The notes beneath the pieces were generated by a model, which was given only the letters and a program-made list of their open reading frames with translations, did not search any database and was not told where the DNA came from. A program made the translations under genes and the position numbers. Shown piece by piece: positions 25,423 to 34,124 of a stretch of DNA of 38,229 bases (positions are counted from its first letter, which is position 1; each line of letters opens with the position of its first letter). Origin of the DNA: Flavobacterium sp. (GTDB lineage Bacteria; Bacteroidota; Bacteroidia; Flavobacteriales; Flavobacteriaceae); assembly GCF_024710485.1 (NCBI RefSeq), contig NZ_JANJUQ010000043.1, positions 1 through 38,229 of the forward strand, in the 5' to 3' direction.

Positions 25423-26231
25423 TATTGTAAAATCAACTCTTTAATCAGGTGTCGAACATGAGGTTCTGCCGCATTAGCTGCCTTTAAAACCTCTTCATGA
25501 GTGATAGATTCCAGGTGTTCTTCACTGCCTATATCGGTAATTACTGAAATTCCAAACGTTTCCAATTCCATGTGACGCGCCACTATAACTTCAGGCACGG
25601 TTGACATCCCGACACAGTCAGCACCGATGGTTTTTACCATTTTGTATTCGTGTAAGGTTTCAAAAGTTGGCCCTTGTAACCCTAAATAAACGCCGTCGAA
25701 TACTTCAATACTGGCTTTTTGTGCAATATCTTTTACTTTGGCAATCATTTTCAAACTATACGGTTCGCTCATATTAACAAAACGAGGACCGAAACGAGGA
25801 TCATTTTTACCGCGCAACGGATGTTCTGGCATCATATTAATGTGGTCGGTAATTACAGCTATTGAACCAACTTTATAATTCGGATTAACACCGCCGGAAG
25901 CATTGGAAACAATGAGTTTTGTAACACCCAAATACTTCATCACACGAACCGGAAAAGTCACTTCCTGCATAGAATAACCTTCATAATAGTGAAATCTGCC
26001 TTGCATGGCTACTACTTTCTTATCTCCTATGGTTCCGAAAACCAAAGCACCTTTATGTCCTTCTACAGTAGAAACCGGGAAATTGGGAATTTCGTTATAA
26101 GGTAACGTGAATTCTATGGCAATATCATCGGTAAAACTGCCCAATCCTGAGCCTAAAATCACACCATATTCCGGTGTAAAATTGGTTTTATTTTTAATGT
26201 AACTAACGGTTTCTTGTACTAGTTCCCACAT
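25419..26231 (-). CDS. Purine nucleoside phosphorylase, class I (trimeric type)
   Basis: A 270-residue enzyme that splits purine nucleosides with phosphate, in purine salvage. Landmarks are the phosphate loop LGSGLGSF (residues 26-33), FPVSTVEGHKGALVFG, MQGRFHYYEGY, VSNASGGVN, the purine-site GLQGPTFET and GMSTVPEVIVARH. Similarity is to the PunA/PNP type rather than hexameric DeoD. The gene overlaps the 3' end of lpxK by 29 bases and its stop shares TTAA with the converging kinase gene. Confidence 0.95.
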   Translation of the reverse strand: MWELVQETVSYIKNKTNFTPEYGVILGSGLGSFTDDIAIEFTLPYNEIPNFPVSTVEGHKGALVFGTIGDKKVVAMQGRFHYYEGYSMQEVTFPVRVMKYLGVTKLIVSNASGGVNPNYKVGSIAVITDHINMMPEHPLRGKNDPRFGPRFVNMSEPYSLKMIAKVKDIAQKASIEVFDGVYLGLQGPTFETLHEYKMVKTIGADCVGMSTVPEVIVARHMELETFGISVITDIGSEEHLESITHEEVLKAANAAEPHVRHLIKELILQY

Positions 26232-27222
26232 AATCTAAAATAATTTCATCGAAAGCCGCCGAATTTGAAATCAACTGACTTTTGATAGGTAAATAATATA
26301 ATTGTTTTCGCAAAATTTCAGCCTCCAAACGTACAAAATCCTTTTCGGTTGTGATAATAATTTTTTCGTTTGCTTGTTTTTTTATCGCTTCGATATCGGA
26401 TTCCGTAAAGTGATGATGATCTGGATAAGTAATAACCGAATCATTCTCAGTCTTTAAAAAATCAAAAAAAGGTTTGGGTTTTGCAATTCCGGCCAACAGC
26501 ACTTTGGCCTGCTTTTTAATGACCGACACTTCCAAACTACCAGATGTGTTGTAAATCTTATTGTCATAATCTACAAAACTGAAGAAAATCGGTTTGTCCA
26601 ATCCAATCTTCTGTCTGATTTTTTCCTGCGCAATTTCGGAAATCGTATTGGGACATTTAGTGACAATTATCATATCGGCTCTTTCAGCTCCGGAGCGACT
26701 TTCCCTGAGATTGCCCGTTGGCAACATCCAATCGTCACAAAACAAATCGTCATAAGCCGTTAATAAGATGTAAAATCCGGCTTTTACTTTGCGGTGTTGG
26801 AAAGCATCATCCAACAAAATCACTTCCGGTTTGTCTTTTTGGGCTAACAACTGCGTAATTCCGTTGCGTCTGTCGGCATCAACGGCGACTTGAATCTGTG
26901 GGAATTTTTTAAAATATTGGTATGGTTCATCGCCCAATTGTTCGGCATTCGAATGCACATCGGCTAAAATGAAGCCTTTGGATTTTCGTTTGTAACCCCG
27001 ACTCAACGTGGCGACTTTGTAATACGGAGAAAGCAATCGTATCAAAGACTCAATTTGCGGTGTTTTCCCTGTTCCGCCAACACTCAAGTTACCAACGGCT
27101 ATAATCGGAACATCAAAAGCATGCGACTTTAAAATGCCTTTATCATATAGGTAATTTCGAATCGAAGTAATAAAGCCATACAAAACAGCTATCGGATACA
27201 ATAATTTTCGCAACCAAGTCAT
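26203..27222 (-). CDS. lpxK: Tetraacyldisaccharide 4'-kinase
   Basis: A 339-residue LpxK that phosphorylates the 4' position of the lipid A disaccharide precursor. The N-terminal membrane helix (residues 5-20) precedes the Walker A motif GNLSVGGTGKT (44-54), LSRGYKRKS, GDEP, the catalytic/Walker B-like LLDDAFQHRKV and the DRR motif. Presence of lpxK fixes a Gram-negative, lipid A-making host. Its last 29 bases overlap the start of the purine nucleoside phosphorylase gene. Confidence 0.96.
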   Translation of the reverse strand: MTWLRKLLYPIAVLYGFITSIRNYLYDKGILKSHAFDVPIIAVGNLSVGGTGKTPQIESLIRLLSPYYKVATLSRGYKRKSKGFILADVHSNAEQLGDEPYQYFKKFPQIQVAVDADRRNGITQLLAQKDKPEVILLDDAFQHRKVKAGFYILLTAYDDLFCDDWMLPTGNLRESRSGAERADMIIVTKCPNTISEIAQEKIRQKIGLDKPIFFSFVDYDNKIYNTSGSLEVSVIKKQAKVLLAGIAKPKPFFDFLKTENDSVITYPDHHHFTESDIEAIKKQANEKIIITTEKDFVRLEAEILRKQLYYLPIKSQLISNSAAFDEIILDYVGTSTRNR

Positions 27223-27273
27223 AGTACGAAAGTAATTATTTAGGACGAATGCACGAATTATTTTTTTATCTTT

Positions 27274-27281
27274 TATCTTTG
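27274..27281 (+). promoter_or_regulatory. -7 promoter box before the gene at 27334
   Basis: TATCTTTG, a perfect TAnnTTTG match, 52 bases before the ATG. No -33 TTG is seen at the usual spacing. Confidence 0.45.
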
Positions 27282-27333
27282 AAGCTATAATACCAAACAG
27301 CCAACTTGAATCAACTTAGCTGAACCATTCAAT

Positions 27334-27900
27334 ATGAAAACTAAAATTGCATTGTGCTTCTTTTTAGGCTTGTTCCAAATTACTGCTTTCGCTCAAGAAG
27401 CAGACAATACAGCTATTCTCAAAATCATACTGACCAAATATTATAAAAACGAAAAGGTCATTGCCAAAGACCGACTCCAATTATTGAGTCTTTATTGCCA
27501 CAAAGCACCTAATAACGAAGAAGTTATTGAGATAATCAACGGCCATTCCCTCCTAAAAAAAAATGCGGCCGAAATCAAAAAACAAATCATTATTGGCTTA
27601 AACGAAGATTGGTCAAAAGAATACCATTTGCTGTTTGATAATCAACATCAGTATTTAAAGAGTAAAGTCAACGATTGCGTTTCACTCGAAGAATTTCAGG
27701 AAATCACCAAGAAATTCGGCGAAAACAACCAACGTTTGCTCATCATCAACAAACCGATTTATTTTGCCAAAAACCATTTTGCCTTAGTCAAAGTAGCTTT
27801 TTACAGAAACATCGAACACAATAGCGGCCGATTTTTATTGCTGGAAAAAGTCAACAACGAATGGATTATCAAGGAATACTTAAACGAATGGGCAACGTAA
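27334..27900 (+). CDS. Secreted protein, unknown
   Basis: A 188-residue protein with a clear signal peptide (MKTKIALCFFLGLFQITAFAQ). The mature part is mixed alpha-beta with many Lys and Asn and two Cys, at LYCHK and NDCVS. Its C-terminal part (LVKVAFYRNI, then GRFLLLEKVNNEWIIKEYL) looks like the last strands of an NTF2-like or SnoaL-like cone fold, but that is only an impression. I do not recognise a family. It is 20 bases upstream of the NIF3-like gene and probably shares its transcript. Confidence 0.75.
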   Translation: MKTKIALCFFLGLFQITAFAQEADNTAILKIILTKYYKNEKVIAKDRLQLLSLYCHKAPNNEEVIEIINGHSLLKKNAAEIKKQIIIGLNEDWSKEYHLLFDNQHQYLKSKVNDCVSLEEFQEITKKFGENNQRLLIINKPIYFAKNHFALVKVAFYRNIEHNSGRFLLLEKVNNEWIIKEYLNEWAT

Positions 27901-27920
27901 TACCAAACAACAGTTAACTA

Positions 27921-29015
27921 ATGAAATTAAAAGAAATACTCCCGATACTCGAAGAAATGGCGCCTTTGGCCTATGCCGAAGATTTTGACAATGTTGGCTT
28001 ACTCGTAGGCGATGTTAATGCCGAAGCTACCGGAATCTTAGTATGTCACGATGCGTTGGAAAGCGTAATCGATGAAGCCATAGCTAAAAAGTGCAATTTG
28101 GTAGTTTGCTTCCATCCTATTCTTTTTTCGGGCTTGAAAAAAATCACAGGAAAAAATTATGTGGAACGCGCTGTCCTTAAAGCCATCAAAAATGATATCG
28201 CGATTTATGCAGTACATACGGCTTTAGACAACCACAAACACGGCGTAAACAAAATATTCTGTAACGCGCTTGGATTGACCAATACCAAAATATTAGTGCC
28301 TAAAAAGAATTTCATTCAAAAATTAGTCACTTACACCATACCTGAAAACGTTGAACAACTGCGCAATGCCTTATTCGACGCCGGAGCCGGAAAAATAGGC
28401 AACTACGAAGATTGCAGCTTCAATTCCAAAGGCATCGGTACCTATATGGGCAACGAAGACAGCAATCCCGAAATCGGACAACGCTTTGAGTTTGTGGAAA
28501 ACGAAGAAATCAAAATCGAAGTCACTTTCGAGAAACACTTACAGTCTAAAATCCTCCAAGCACTTTTCAAAAATCATGTCTACGAAGAAGTAGCCTACGA
28601 AATCTACGAATTGCAAAATGCTCACCAAAATATCGGTTTAGGTATGATAGGCGAACTCGAAAAACCAATGGCTGAAACTGATTTCTTAGCCTTTGTGAAA
28701 GACACCATGCAATGCGGCGGAATCCGACACAGTGCCTTATTGGGAAAACCTATTCAAAAAGTAGCCGTGTTAGGTGGCTCAGGAAGTTTTGCTATTGGAA
28801 ATGCCAAACAAGCGGACGCCGACATCTTTCTGACGGCCGATTTAAAGTACCACAACTTTTACGAAGCTGAAAATCAGTTGGTTTTAGCCGATATCGGGCA
28901 CTTTGAAAGTGAAAGATTTACAAAAAATTATATTGTTGATTTTCTTAAGGAAAAAATTCTTAATTTTGCCATCATTTTTTCGGAAGAAAATACAAATCCA
29001 GTTAAGTACTTATAA
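27921..29015 (+). CDS. NIF3-like dinuclear-metal-centre protein (YqfO type)
   Basis: A 364-residue DUF34/NIF3 family protein. The family ligands appear as CFHPILFSGLK (near residues 66-76), HTALDNHKHGVN (near residues 105-116) and the C-terminal DIGHFESERF. The usual HHP motif reads FHP here, so one ligand of the first group is replaced. Residues 130-240 form the PII/CutA-like insert found in the longer YqfO members, which explains the length. The family is often labelled GTP cyclohydrolase I type 2, but the role is not settled. The next gene starts 3 bases later. Confidence 0.92.
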   Translation: MKLKEILPILEEMAPLAYAEDFDNVGLLVGDVNAEATGILVCHDALESVIDEAIAKKCNLVVCFHPILFSGLKKITGKNYVERAVLKAIKNDIAIYAVHTALDNHKHGVNKIFCNALGLTNTKILVPKKNFIQKLVTYTIPENVEQLRNALFDAGAGKIGNYEDCSFNSKGIGTYMGNEDSNPEIGQRFEFVENEEIKIEVTFEKHLQSKILQALFKNHVYEEVAYEIYELQNAHQNIGLGMIGELEKPMAETDFLAFVKDTMQCGGIRHSALLGKPIQKVAVLGGSGSFAIGNAKQADADIFLTADLKYHNFYEAENQLVLADIGHFESERFTKNYIVDFLKEKILNFAIIFSEENTNPVKYL

Positions 29016-29018
29016 AAT

Positions 29019-29798
29019 ATGGCGACTACAAAAGAACTAAGTGTTGAAGACAAATTAAGAGCTATCTACGACCTACAAATCATAGATACCAGAATTGATG
29101 AAATCAGAAACGTTAGAGGAGAATTACCTTTAGAAGTGGAAGATTTAGAAGATGAAGTTACCGGCTTGAGCACTCGTTTAGACAAATTAAAAAGTGATTT
29201 AGTTACTATAGAAGAACAAATCAAAGCCAAAAAAAGTGCTATTGAAGAGCATCAAGCGGCCATTAAAAAATACACCGAACAACAAAAAAATGTTCGCAAT
29301 AACAGAGAATTCAACTCGTTAACCAAAGAAGTGGAATTTCAAGAATTGGAAATCCAATTGGCTGAAAAACAAATCAAAGAATTAAAAGCTTCTATCGAAC
29401 ACAAAAAAGAAGTAATTGCTTCTTCTAAAGAGCGTTTGGAACAAAAAACCGCGCACTTAAAACACAAAAAAGCAGAATTAAACGATATCATGGCTGAAAC
29501 TCAAAAAGAAGAAAACTTCTTGATGGAAAAATCAGCCGAGTTTGAAGCCTTAATCGAAGAGCGGTTGTTAGCGGCTTACAAAAGAATCCGTTCCAGCGTG
29601 CGCAACGGTTTAGCCGTGGTATCTATCGAGCGTGGCGCTTCTGCAGGTTCATTCTTTACCATTCCGCCGCAAACACAAGTGGAAATTGCAGCCCGCAAAA
29701 AAATCATCACCGATGAGCACTCAGGAAGAATCTTAGTCGATGCGGCCTTAGCCCAAGAAGAAAGAGAAAAAATGCAAGCATTATTTGCTAACTTATAA
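29019..29798 (+). CDS. Zinc-ribbon-family (CT398-like) coiled-coil protein lacking the Cys
   Basis: A 259-residue protein: a long coiled coil (about residues 30-185) followed by the C-terminal domain of the CT398/PF02591 zinc-ribbon family. In most members that domain has two CxxC pairs (CGGCF and CxYCGRIL). Here the aligned places read ASAGSFFTIPPQ and DEHSGRILVD, so all four Cys are gone while the rest of the domain is kept. Zinc binding of the usual kind is therefore not possible. Family members are thought to act as nucleic-acid-associated or adaptor proteins; the role is not known. It is linked to the NIF3-like gene by a 3-base gap, a pairing common in bacteria. A terminator follows. Confidence 0.9.
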   Translation: MATTKELSVEDKLRAIYDLQIIDTRIDEIRNVRGELPLEVEDLEDEVTGLSTRLDKLKSDLVTIEEQIKAKKSAIEEHQAAIKKYTEQQKNVRNNREFNSLTKEVEFQELEIQLAEKQIKELKASIEHKKEVIASSKERLEQKTAHLKHKKAELNDIMAETQKEENFLMEKSAEFEALIEERLLAAYKRIRSSVRNGLAVVSIERGASAGSFFTIPPQTQVEIAARKKIITDEHSGRILVDAALAQEEREKMQALFANL

Positions 29799-29804
29799 TA
29801 AGGA

Positions 29805-29829
29805 ATCCCGACCCGTTCGGGATTTTTTT
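29805..29829 (+). terminator. Rho-independent terminator
   Basis: A 7-bp stem ATCCCGA/TCGGGAT with loop CCCGT, then seven T's. The T-tract runs straight into the ATG of the next gene at 29830. Confidence 0.88.
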
Positions 29830-30672
29830 ATGAAGAAAATCCAATACTTTATACTCACCAAATTGGTTGGTTTTTACATCAACCTCATCAGCTTTTTTAA
29901 TCCTGAAAAAGCCAAGCAAATCGCCTATACCATTTTCAGCCAACCCCGAAAAGGCAAAATCAAAAACGGAAAACTCCCCAAAACGCTGCAAAGCGCCGAA
30001 CAAGAAACACTAAACTACGACGGCGAAAATTTTCAAGTGTACACTTGGAAAGGTTCTGAAGAGATAATCTTGTTATTACACGGCTGGGAAAGCAATGCCT
30101 CACGCTGGAAAAAATTATTGCAACACTTAAAACCACTGGGCAAAACCATCATCGCCATCGATGCGCCGGCTCACGGTCAAAGCACAGGAAAAGAATTCAA
30201 CGCACCGCGTTATGCCGAATTCATCCATGTTTTGATTCAGCAATACCAACCCAAAACGCTAATCGGTCATTCCATCGGCGGAGCCGCCATTACTTTTTAT
30301 TTGAACAAATATCCCAACGACCATATCGACAAAATTGTCTTGTTAGGTGCGCCGTCCAGCTTCAAAAAAATAAGCGATAACTTCATCAACTTACTGAGCT
30401 TGAACAAAAAAGTACAAAAACGTTTAGAAAATTACTATCACGAAAAGTTCAACATCCACATCAACGATTTTGCCGGACATTTATTTGCCCAAAACTTCAC
30501 CCAAAAAGCCATCATCGCCCACGATGTTGACGACGCGGTAATCAAAGTCGAAGAAGGCCGCCAATACGCCGCAGCCTGGAAAAACGCTATCTACATCGAA
30601 ACCCAAGGCTTGGGCCACAGCATGCACGATAAAGCGCTATATCAACAAATAGCCGAATTTGTCGGAGCGTAA
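29830..30672 (+). CDS. Alpha/beta hydrolase
   Basis: A 280-residue alpha/beta hydrolase. The oxyanion-hole stretch LLLHGWESNASRW, the nucleophile elbow GHSIGG (catalytic Ser), a later Asp (HDVDDAVI) and the C-terminal His (GLGHSMHD) make a complete triad. The hydrophobic N-terminus (ILTKLVGFYINLISFF) is likely membrane-associated. The ATG at 29830 is chosen over an in-frame start 45 bases upstream that would lie before the terminator hairpin and inside the preceding gene. The substrate is unknown. Confidence 0.87.
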   Translation: MKKIQYFILTKLVGFYINLISFFNPEKAKQIAYTIFSQPRKGKIKNGKLPKTLQSAEQETLNYDGENFQVYTWKGSEEIILLLHGWESNASRWKKLLQHLKPLGKTIIAIDAPAHGQSTGKEFNAPRYAEFIHVLIQQYQPKTLIGHSIGGAAITFYLNKYPNDHIDKIVLLGAPSSFKKISDNFINLLSLNKKVQKRLENYYHEKFNIHINDFAGHLFAQNFTQKAIIAHDVDDAVIKVEEGRQYAAAWKNAIYIETQGLGHSMHDKALYQQIAEFVGA

Positions 30673-30699
30673 AAGCTTGGGCATTTTGGCTGTCCTTAT

Positions 30700-30743
30700 T
30701 CCCGCTGTCCGTTCTACAAGGTGCCACTTCCATCGGGGCTAAA
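30700..30743. repeat. Short intergenic repeat element, copy A
   Basis: Starts TCCCGCTGTCCGTTCTAC and ends TTCCATCGGGGCTAA. Its ends match those of the longer element at 36271-36374, but nearly all of the centre is missing. It lies in the 248-base gap before cphA, which otherwise shows nothing but AT-rich leader. Confidence 0.55.
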
Positions 30744-30920
30744 TAGTGATGGTCTTTTGTGTTAGTAAACTTAACTCGCTGACTGTCAATACCTCAAAAA
30801 CAAATTATCCGAACCAAAATTACTTTTTAGGTTTTGTTTAAAAAAAGTGTCGGATAAAAACAATTATTTCCTATTTTTAACAAAATCATTACACAATCAC
30901 ATTACAATTCCTTCTACTTT

Positions 30921-33545
30921 ATGAAAATTCTAAAAATACAAGCTTTACGCGGACCGAATCTTTGGAGTGTACAACGCAAAAAATTAATCCAAATGCGTTT
31001 AGACTTAGAGGAAATGGAACAATTTCCCACCAACAAAATCGAAGGTTTTCGCGAACGCATAGAAGCCATGTTTCCCACTATGATTGAGCACCGCTGCTCC
31101 GAAGGCGTTCGCGGTGGCTTCTTTTCCCGTATCGAACGCGGCACCTGGATGGGACATGTTATCGAACACATCGCTCTAGAAATTCAAACCTTAGCCGGTA
31201 TGGAAACCGGTTTCGGAAGAACCCGAGAAACCAAAACGCCCGGTATATACAATGTGGTCTTCAGCTACACCGAAGAAAGCGTTGGGATGTTTGCCGCCGA
31301 AAGTTCAGTCGCCATAGCCGAAGCCTTAATTGCCGGCACCCACTATGATGTGGAAGCCGACATCCAAAAAATGCGAGAAATCCGCGAACGCGTTCGCCTC
31401 GGTCCTTCAACAGGCAGTATCGTAGACGAAGCTGTTGCCCGTGATATTCCATGGATTCGCTTAGGCACCAATTCCTTAGTACAATTGGGTTACGGCGTCA
31501 ATCAAATGCGCTTCCAAGCCACCATTACTTGTAAAACGAGTAACATAGCCGTTGATATTGCTTGTAACAAAGAAGAAACCAAACGCATGCTCGACTTAGC
31601 TTCCATTCCGGTAGCCAGCGGCAGTATTTGTGTTGACGAAGAAGATTTGGAAAACACCATCAAAAAAATAGGTTATCCTATAGTTATCAAACCTCTGGAC
31701 GGCAATCACGGTAAAGGCGCATCCATCAATGTAGTGACTTGGGAAGACGCCGTGGCCGGATTAGAATACGCTAAAAAGTACAGCCGTCGTGTCATCGTTG
31801 AAAAATTCATCACCGGTTTCGATTTCCGAGTGTTGGTCATCGACAACAAATTAGTAGCCGCAGCCAAACGCGAACCGGCACATGTAATTGGCGATGGCAA
31901 ACAAACCATTCAACAACTCATCGATGAAACCAATCGCGATCCGCGCCGAGGTTATGGACACGAAAACGTATTAACCCAAATTGACGTTGACCGCGATACT
32001 TTGGATTTATTGGAAAAACTCAACTATACAGTTGATTCGGTGCCGAAAAACGGGGAAATTGTTTACCTGAAATCGACCGCCAACTTAAGCACCGGCGGAA
32101 CGTCTATAGATGTAACCGACATGATGCACCCGGAAAATATTTTCTTGTGCGAGAGAATTTCCAGAGTCATCGGCTTAGACATTTGCGGTATTGATATTAT
32201 GGCCGAAAACCTAACACAACCGCTAAAGGAGAACGGCGGTTGTATCTTGGAAGTCAACGCGGCACCGGGCTTCCGCATGCACTTGGCGCCCAGCGAAGGC
32301 TTACCGAGAAACGTAGCGGCTCCGGTAATCGATATGCTGTATCCGCCGGGCAAACCCAGTCGCATTCCGATTATAGCGGTAACAGGAACCAACGGAAAAA
32401 CCACCACTACCCGATTGCTCGCGCATATTGTAAAAAACAATGGTTATAAAGTCGGTTTCACCACTTCCGACGGGATTTACATCCAAAACCACATGATGGA
32501 AAAAGGCGATACAACCGGACCATTATCAGCCGAGTACATCTTAAAAGATCCAACGGTAGAATTTGCCGTGTTAGAAACAGCTCGTGGCGGAATACTTAGA
32601 GCCGGTTTAGGTTTCAGTCGTTGTGACATTGCCATCATTACCAATATCCAGGAAGACCATTTAGGTTTGGCCGACATTCATACACTGGACGATTTAGCAC
32701 GTGTGAAAAGTGTGGTCGTACGCTCGGTTAAAAAAGACGGTTGGGCCATTCTCAATGCCGAAGACGAACAATGTTTGAAAATTGCCAACGAACTAAGTTG
32801 CAACATCGCTTACTTCAGCATGGACGAGAACAATCCGACGGTTCAAAAATTTGCCAAAGAAGGTAAAATTGTAGCCGTTTATGAAAACGGATACATCACC
32901 ATCAAAAAAGGCGAATGGAAAATCAGAGTGGAGCGCGCCACTCACGTGCCGCTGACCTTAGGCGGCAAAGCCAAATTTATGATTGCCAATGCCTTGGCCG
33001 CCACTTTAGCCAGTTACCTATGGGGATTCAAAACGGAAGACATCAGTTTGTCGTTACAGACCTTTATCCCGAGTGCAGCGCAAACACCGGGTCGTATGAA
33101 TATTTTTGAATTCAAGAAATTCAAAGTCATGATTGACTTTGCTCACAATCCGGCCGGGTATCGCGGTGTCGAAGAATATTTGTCATCGGTAGAAGCCACC
33201 AAAAAAATAGGCATCATCGCCGGGGTTGGTGACCGTCGTGATGAAGATATCAAAGAGTGTGCAACTATTGCGGCACGCATGTTTGATCACATCATCATCC
33301 GCCAGGAAAAACATTTGCGCGGCAGAACCGAAGAAGAAATCATTGGCTTAATTATGGAAGGTATCAATGCTTCCGGTAGAAACGTTACACACGAAATTAT
33401 TACTAAAGAAGTCGAAGCCATCAAACACGCCATCAACAGCGCTCAAGAAGGTACTTTCATCACCGCTTTAAGCGATGTAGTAACTAATGCTATCGAAATT
33501 GTTCAAGAATACTTGGATAAAGAAAACGAAGGCGGCCATTTCTAA
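30921..33545 (+). CDS. cphA: Cyanophycin synthetase
   Basis: An 874-residue two-catalytic-domain ligase that builds cyanophycin (multi-L-arginyl-poly-L-aspartate) from Asp and Arg with ATP. The N-terminal domain (about 1-160) leads to an ATP-grasp domain (about 210-475: YPIVIKPLDGNHGKGASINV, VEKFITGFDFRVLVI, LEVNAAPGFRMH) that adds Asp. The Mur-ligase-like domain follows, with the P-loop VTGTNGKTTTTR near residues 485-496, ETARGGILRAGLGF, TNIQEDHLG and DFAHNPAGYRG, and adds Arg. Order and length fit CphA1. Cyanophycinase and isoaspartyl dipeptidase genes, often beside cphA, are not in the window. A terminator follows. Confidence 0.97.
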   Translation: MKILKIQALRGPNLWSVQRKKLIQMRLDLEEMEQFPTNKIEGFRERIEAMFPTMIEHRCSEGVRGGFFSRIERGTWMGHVIEHIALEIQTLAGMETGFGRTRETKTPGIYNVVFSYTEESVGMFAAESSVAIAEALIAGTHYDVEADIQKMREIRERVRLGPSTGSIVDEAVARDIPWIRLGTNSLVQLGYGVNQMRFQATITCKTSNIAVDIACNKEETKRMLDLASIPVASGSICVDEEDLENTIKKIGYPIVIKPLDGNHGKGASINVVTWEDAVAGLEYAKKYSRRVIVEKFITGFDFRVLVIDNKLVAAAKREPAHVIGDGKQTIQQLIDETNRDPRRGYGHENVLTQIDVDRDTLDLLEKLNYTVDSVPKNGEIVYLKSTANLSTGGTSIDVTDMMHPENIFLCERISRVIGLDICGIDIMAENLTQPLKENGGCILEVNAAPGFRMHLAPSEGLPRNVAAPVIDMLYPPGKPSRIPIIAVTGTNGKTTTTRLLAHIVKNNGYKVGFTTSDGIYIQNHMMEKGDTTGPLSAEYILKDPTVEFAVLETARGGILRAGLGFSRCDIAIITNIQEDHLGLADIHTLDDLARVKSVVVRSVKKDGWAILNAEDEQCLKIANELSCNIAYFSMDENNPTVQKFAKEGKIVAVYENGYITIKKGEWKIRVERATHVPLTLGGKAKFMIANALAATLASYLWGFKTEDISLSLQTFIPSAAQTPGRMNIFEFKKFKVMIDFAHNPAGYRGVEEYLSSVEATKKIGIIAGVGDRRDEDIKECATIAARMFDHIIIRQEKHLRGRTEEEIIGLIMEGINASGRNVTHEIITKEVEAIKHAINSAQEGTFITALSDVVTNAIEIVQEYLDKENEGGHF

Positions 33546-33558
33546 AAGATGCATTACT

Positions 33559-33592
33559 AAAAATCCCAAATCCAATTAGGTTTGGGATTTTT
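33559..33592 (+). terminator. Terminator after cphA
   Basis: Arms AAAAATCCCAAATCC and GGTTTGGGATTTTT pair with one bulged T around a 5-base loop. Flanking A- and T-tracts are part of the stem. The next start codon is only 14 bases further on. Confidence 0.85.
33577..33584 (+). promoter_or_regulatory. Possible -7 box inside the terminator
   Basis: TAGGTTTG matches TAnnTTTG and lies in the loop and right arm of the hairpin, 22 bases before the ATG at 33606, the right distance for a promoter of that gene. No -33 element is clear. Confidence 0.35.
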
Positions 33593-33605
33593 GATTACAA
33601 ACATT

Positions 33606-34067
33606 ATGAAAGAACTAAACGATTTATTACTTCAAATAGAAAATGCAATACCCCATTGGGAAAAACAAAATACGACCATTTCTCAAGCCAATGTTGGCTG
33701 GCAATTGGACCATAGTTTGTTAGTGATTAATGGTATTATTTCACAATTATCACAATCCAATCCTAATCATTACCAATGGCGTCCCAATTGGAAACGTACT
33801 TACATTCAACTGCGCAATTCCATTCCCAGAGGCAAAGCCAGAGCGCCCAAGCAAGTGCGCCCGATTGTCAACACTTCCATAGAAGACTTGCAAAATAAAT
33901 TGGCAACCGCTAAAAACAATATAGCCTTGCTGGACAAACTCAACAAAAACAGTTATTTCACGCATCCGTATTTTGGCGACTTGAATTTGAAGACTACCAT
34001 TTGGTTTCTGAAACTGCATACCCGACATCATTTAAAAATCGTTAACGACATCATAAACAAAGGATAA
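33606..34067 (+). CDS. DUF1569 / DinB-like protein
   Basis: A 153-residue helical protein of the DUF1569 type, related in fold to DinB/YfiT four-helix bundles. The potential metal-binding His are in GWQLDHSLLVIN (near residues 32-43) and in LHTRHHLKIVND near the C-terminus. The start is the ATG at 33606; a longer in-frame version would begin inside the terminator. Function unknown. Its own terminator hairpin overlaps the stop codon. Confidence 0.8.
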   Translation: MKELNDLLLQIENAIPHWEKQNTTISQANVGWQLDHSLLVINGIISQLSQSNPNHYQWRPNWKRTYIQLRNSIPRGKARAPKQVRPIVNTSIEDLQNKLATAKNNIALLDKLNKNSYFTHPYFGDLNLKTTIWFLKLHTRHHLKIVNDIINKG

Positions 34068-34093
34068 TTCTAAGTAAAGATTATCCTTTTTTT
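34059..34093 (+). terminator. Terminator overlapping a stop codon
   Basis: Arms AAAGGATAA (34059-34067) and TTATCCTTT (34081-34089), a 13-base loop, then further T's. The stop codon of the DUF1569 gene is the last part of the left arm. Confidence 0.8.
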
Positions 34094-34124
34094 ATACATT
34101 TACGGTCAACAAAAACTTTACTTC

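Noticed and set aside
30673..30920. Possible tRNA or small RNA gene in the gap before cphA
   Set aside because: No cloverleaf or strong structured RNA was seen; the gap holds only the short repeat and AT-rich leader.
33582..33605. Upstream start of the DUF1569 gene at 33582
   Set aside because: It lies inside the terminator hairpin, and the ATG at 33606 fits the family N-terminus.
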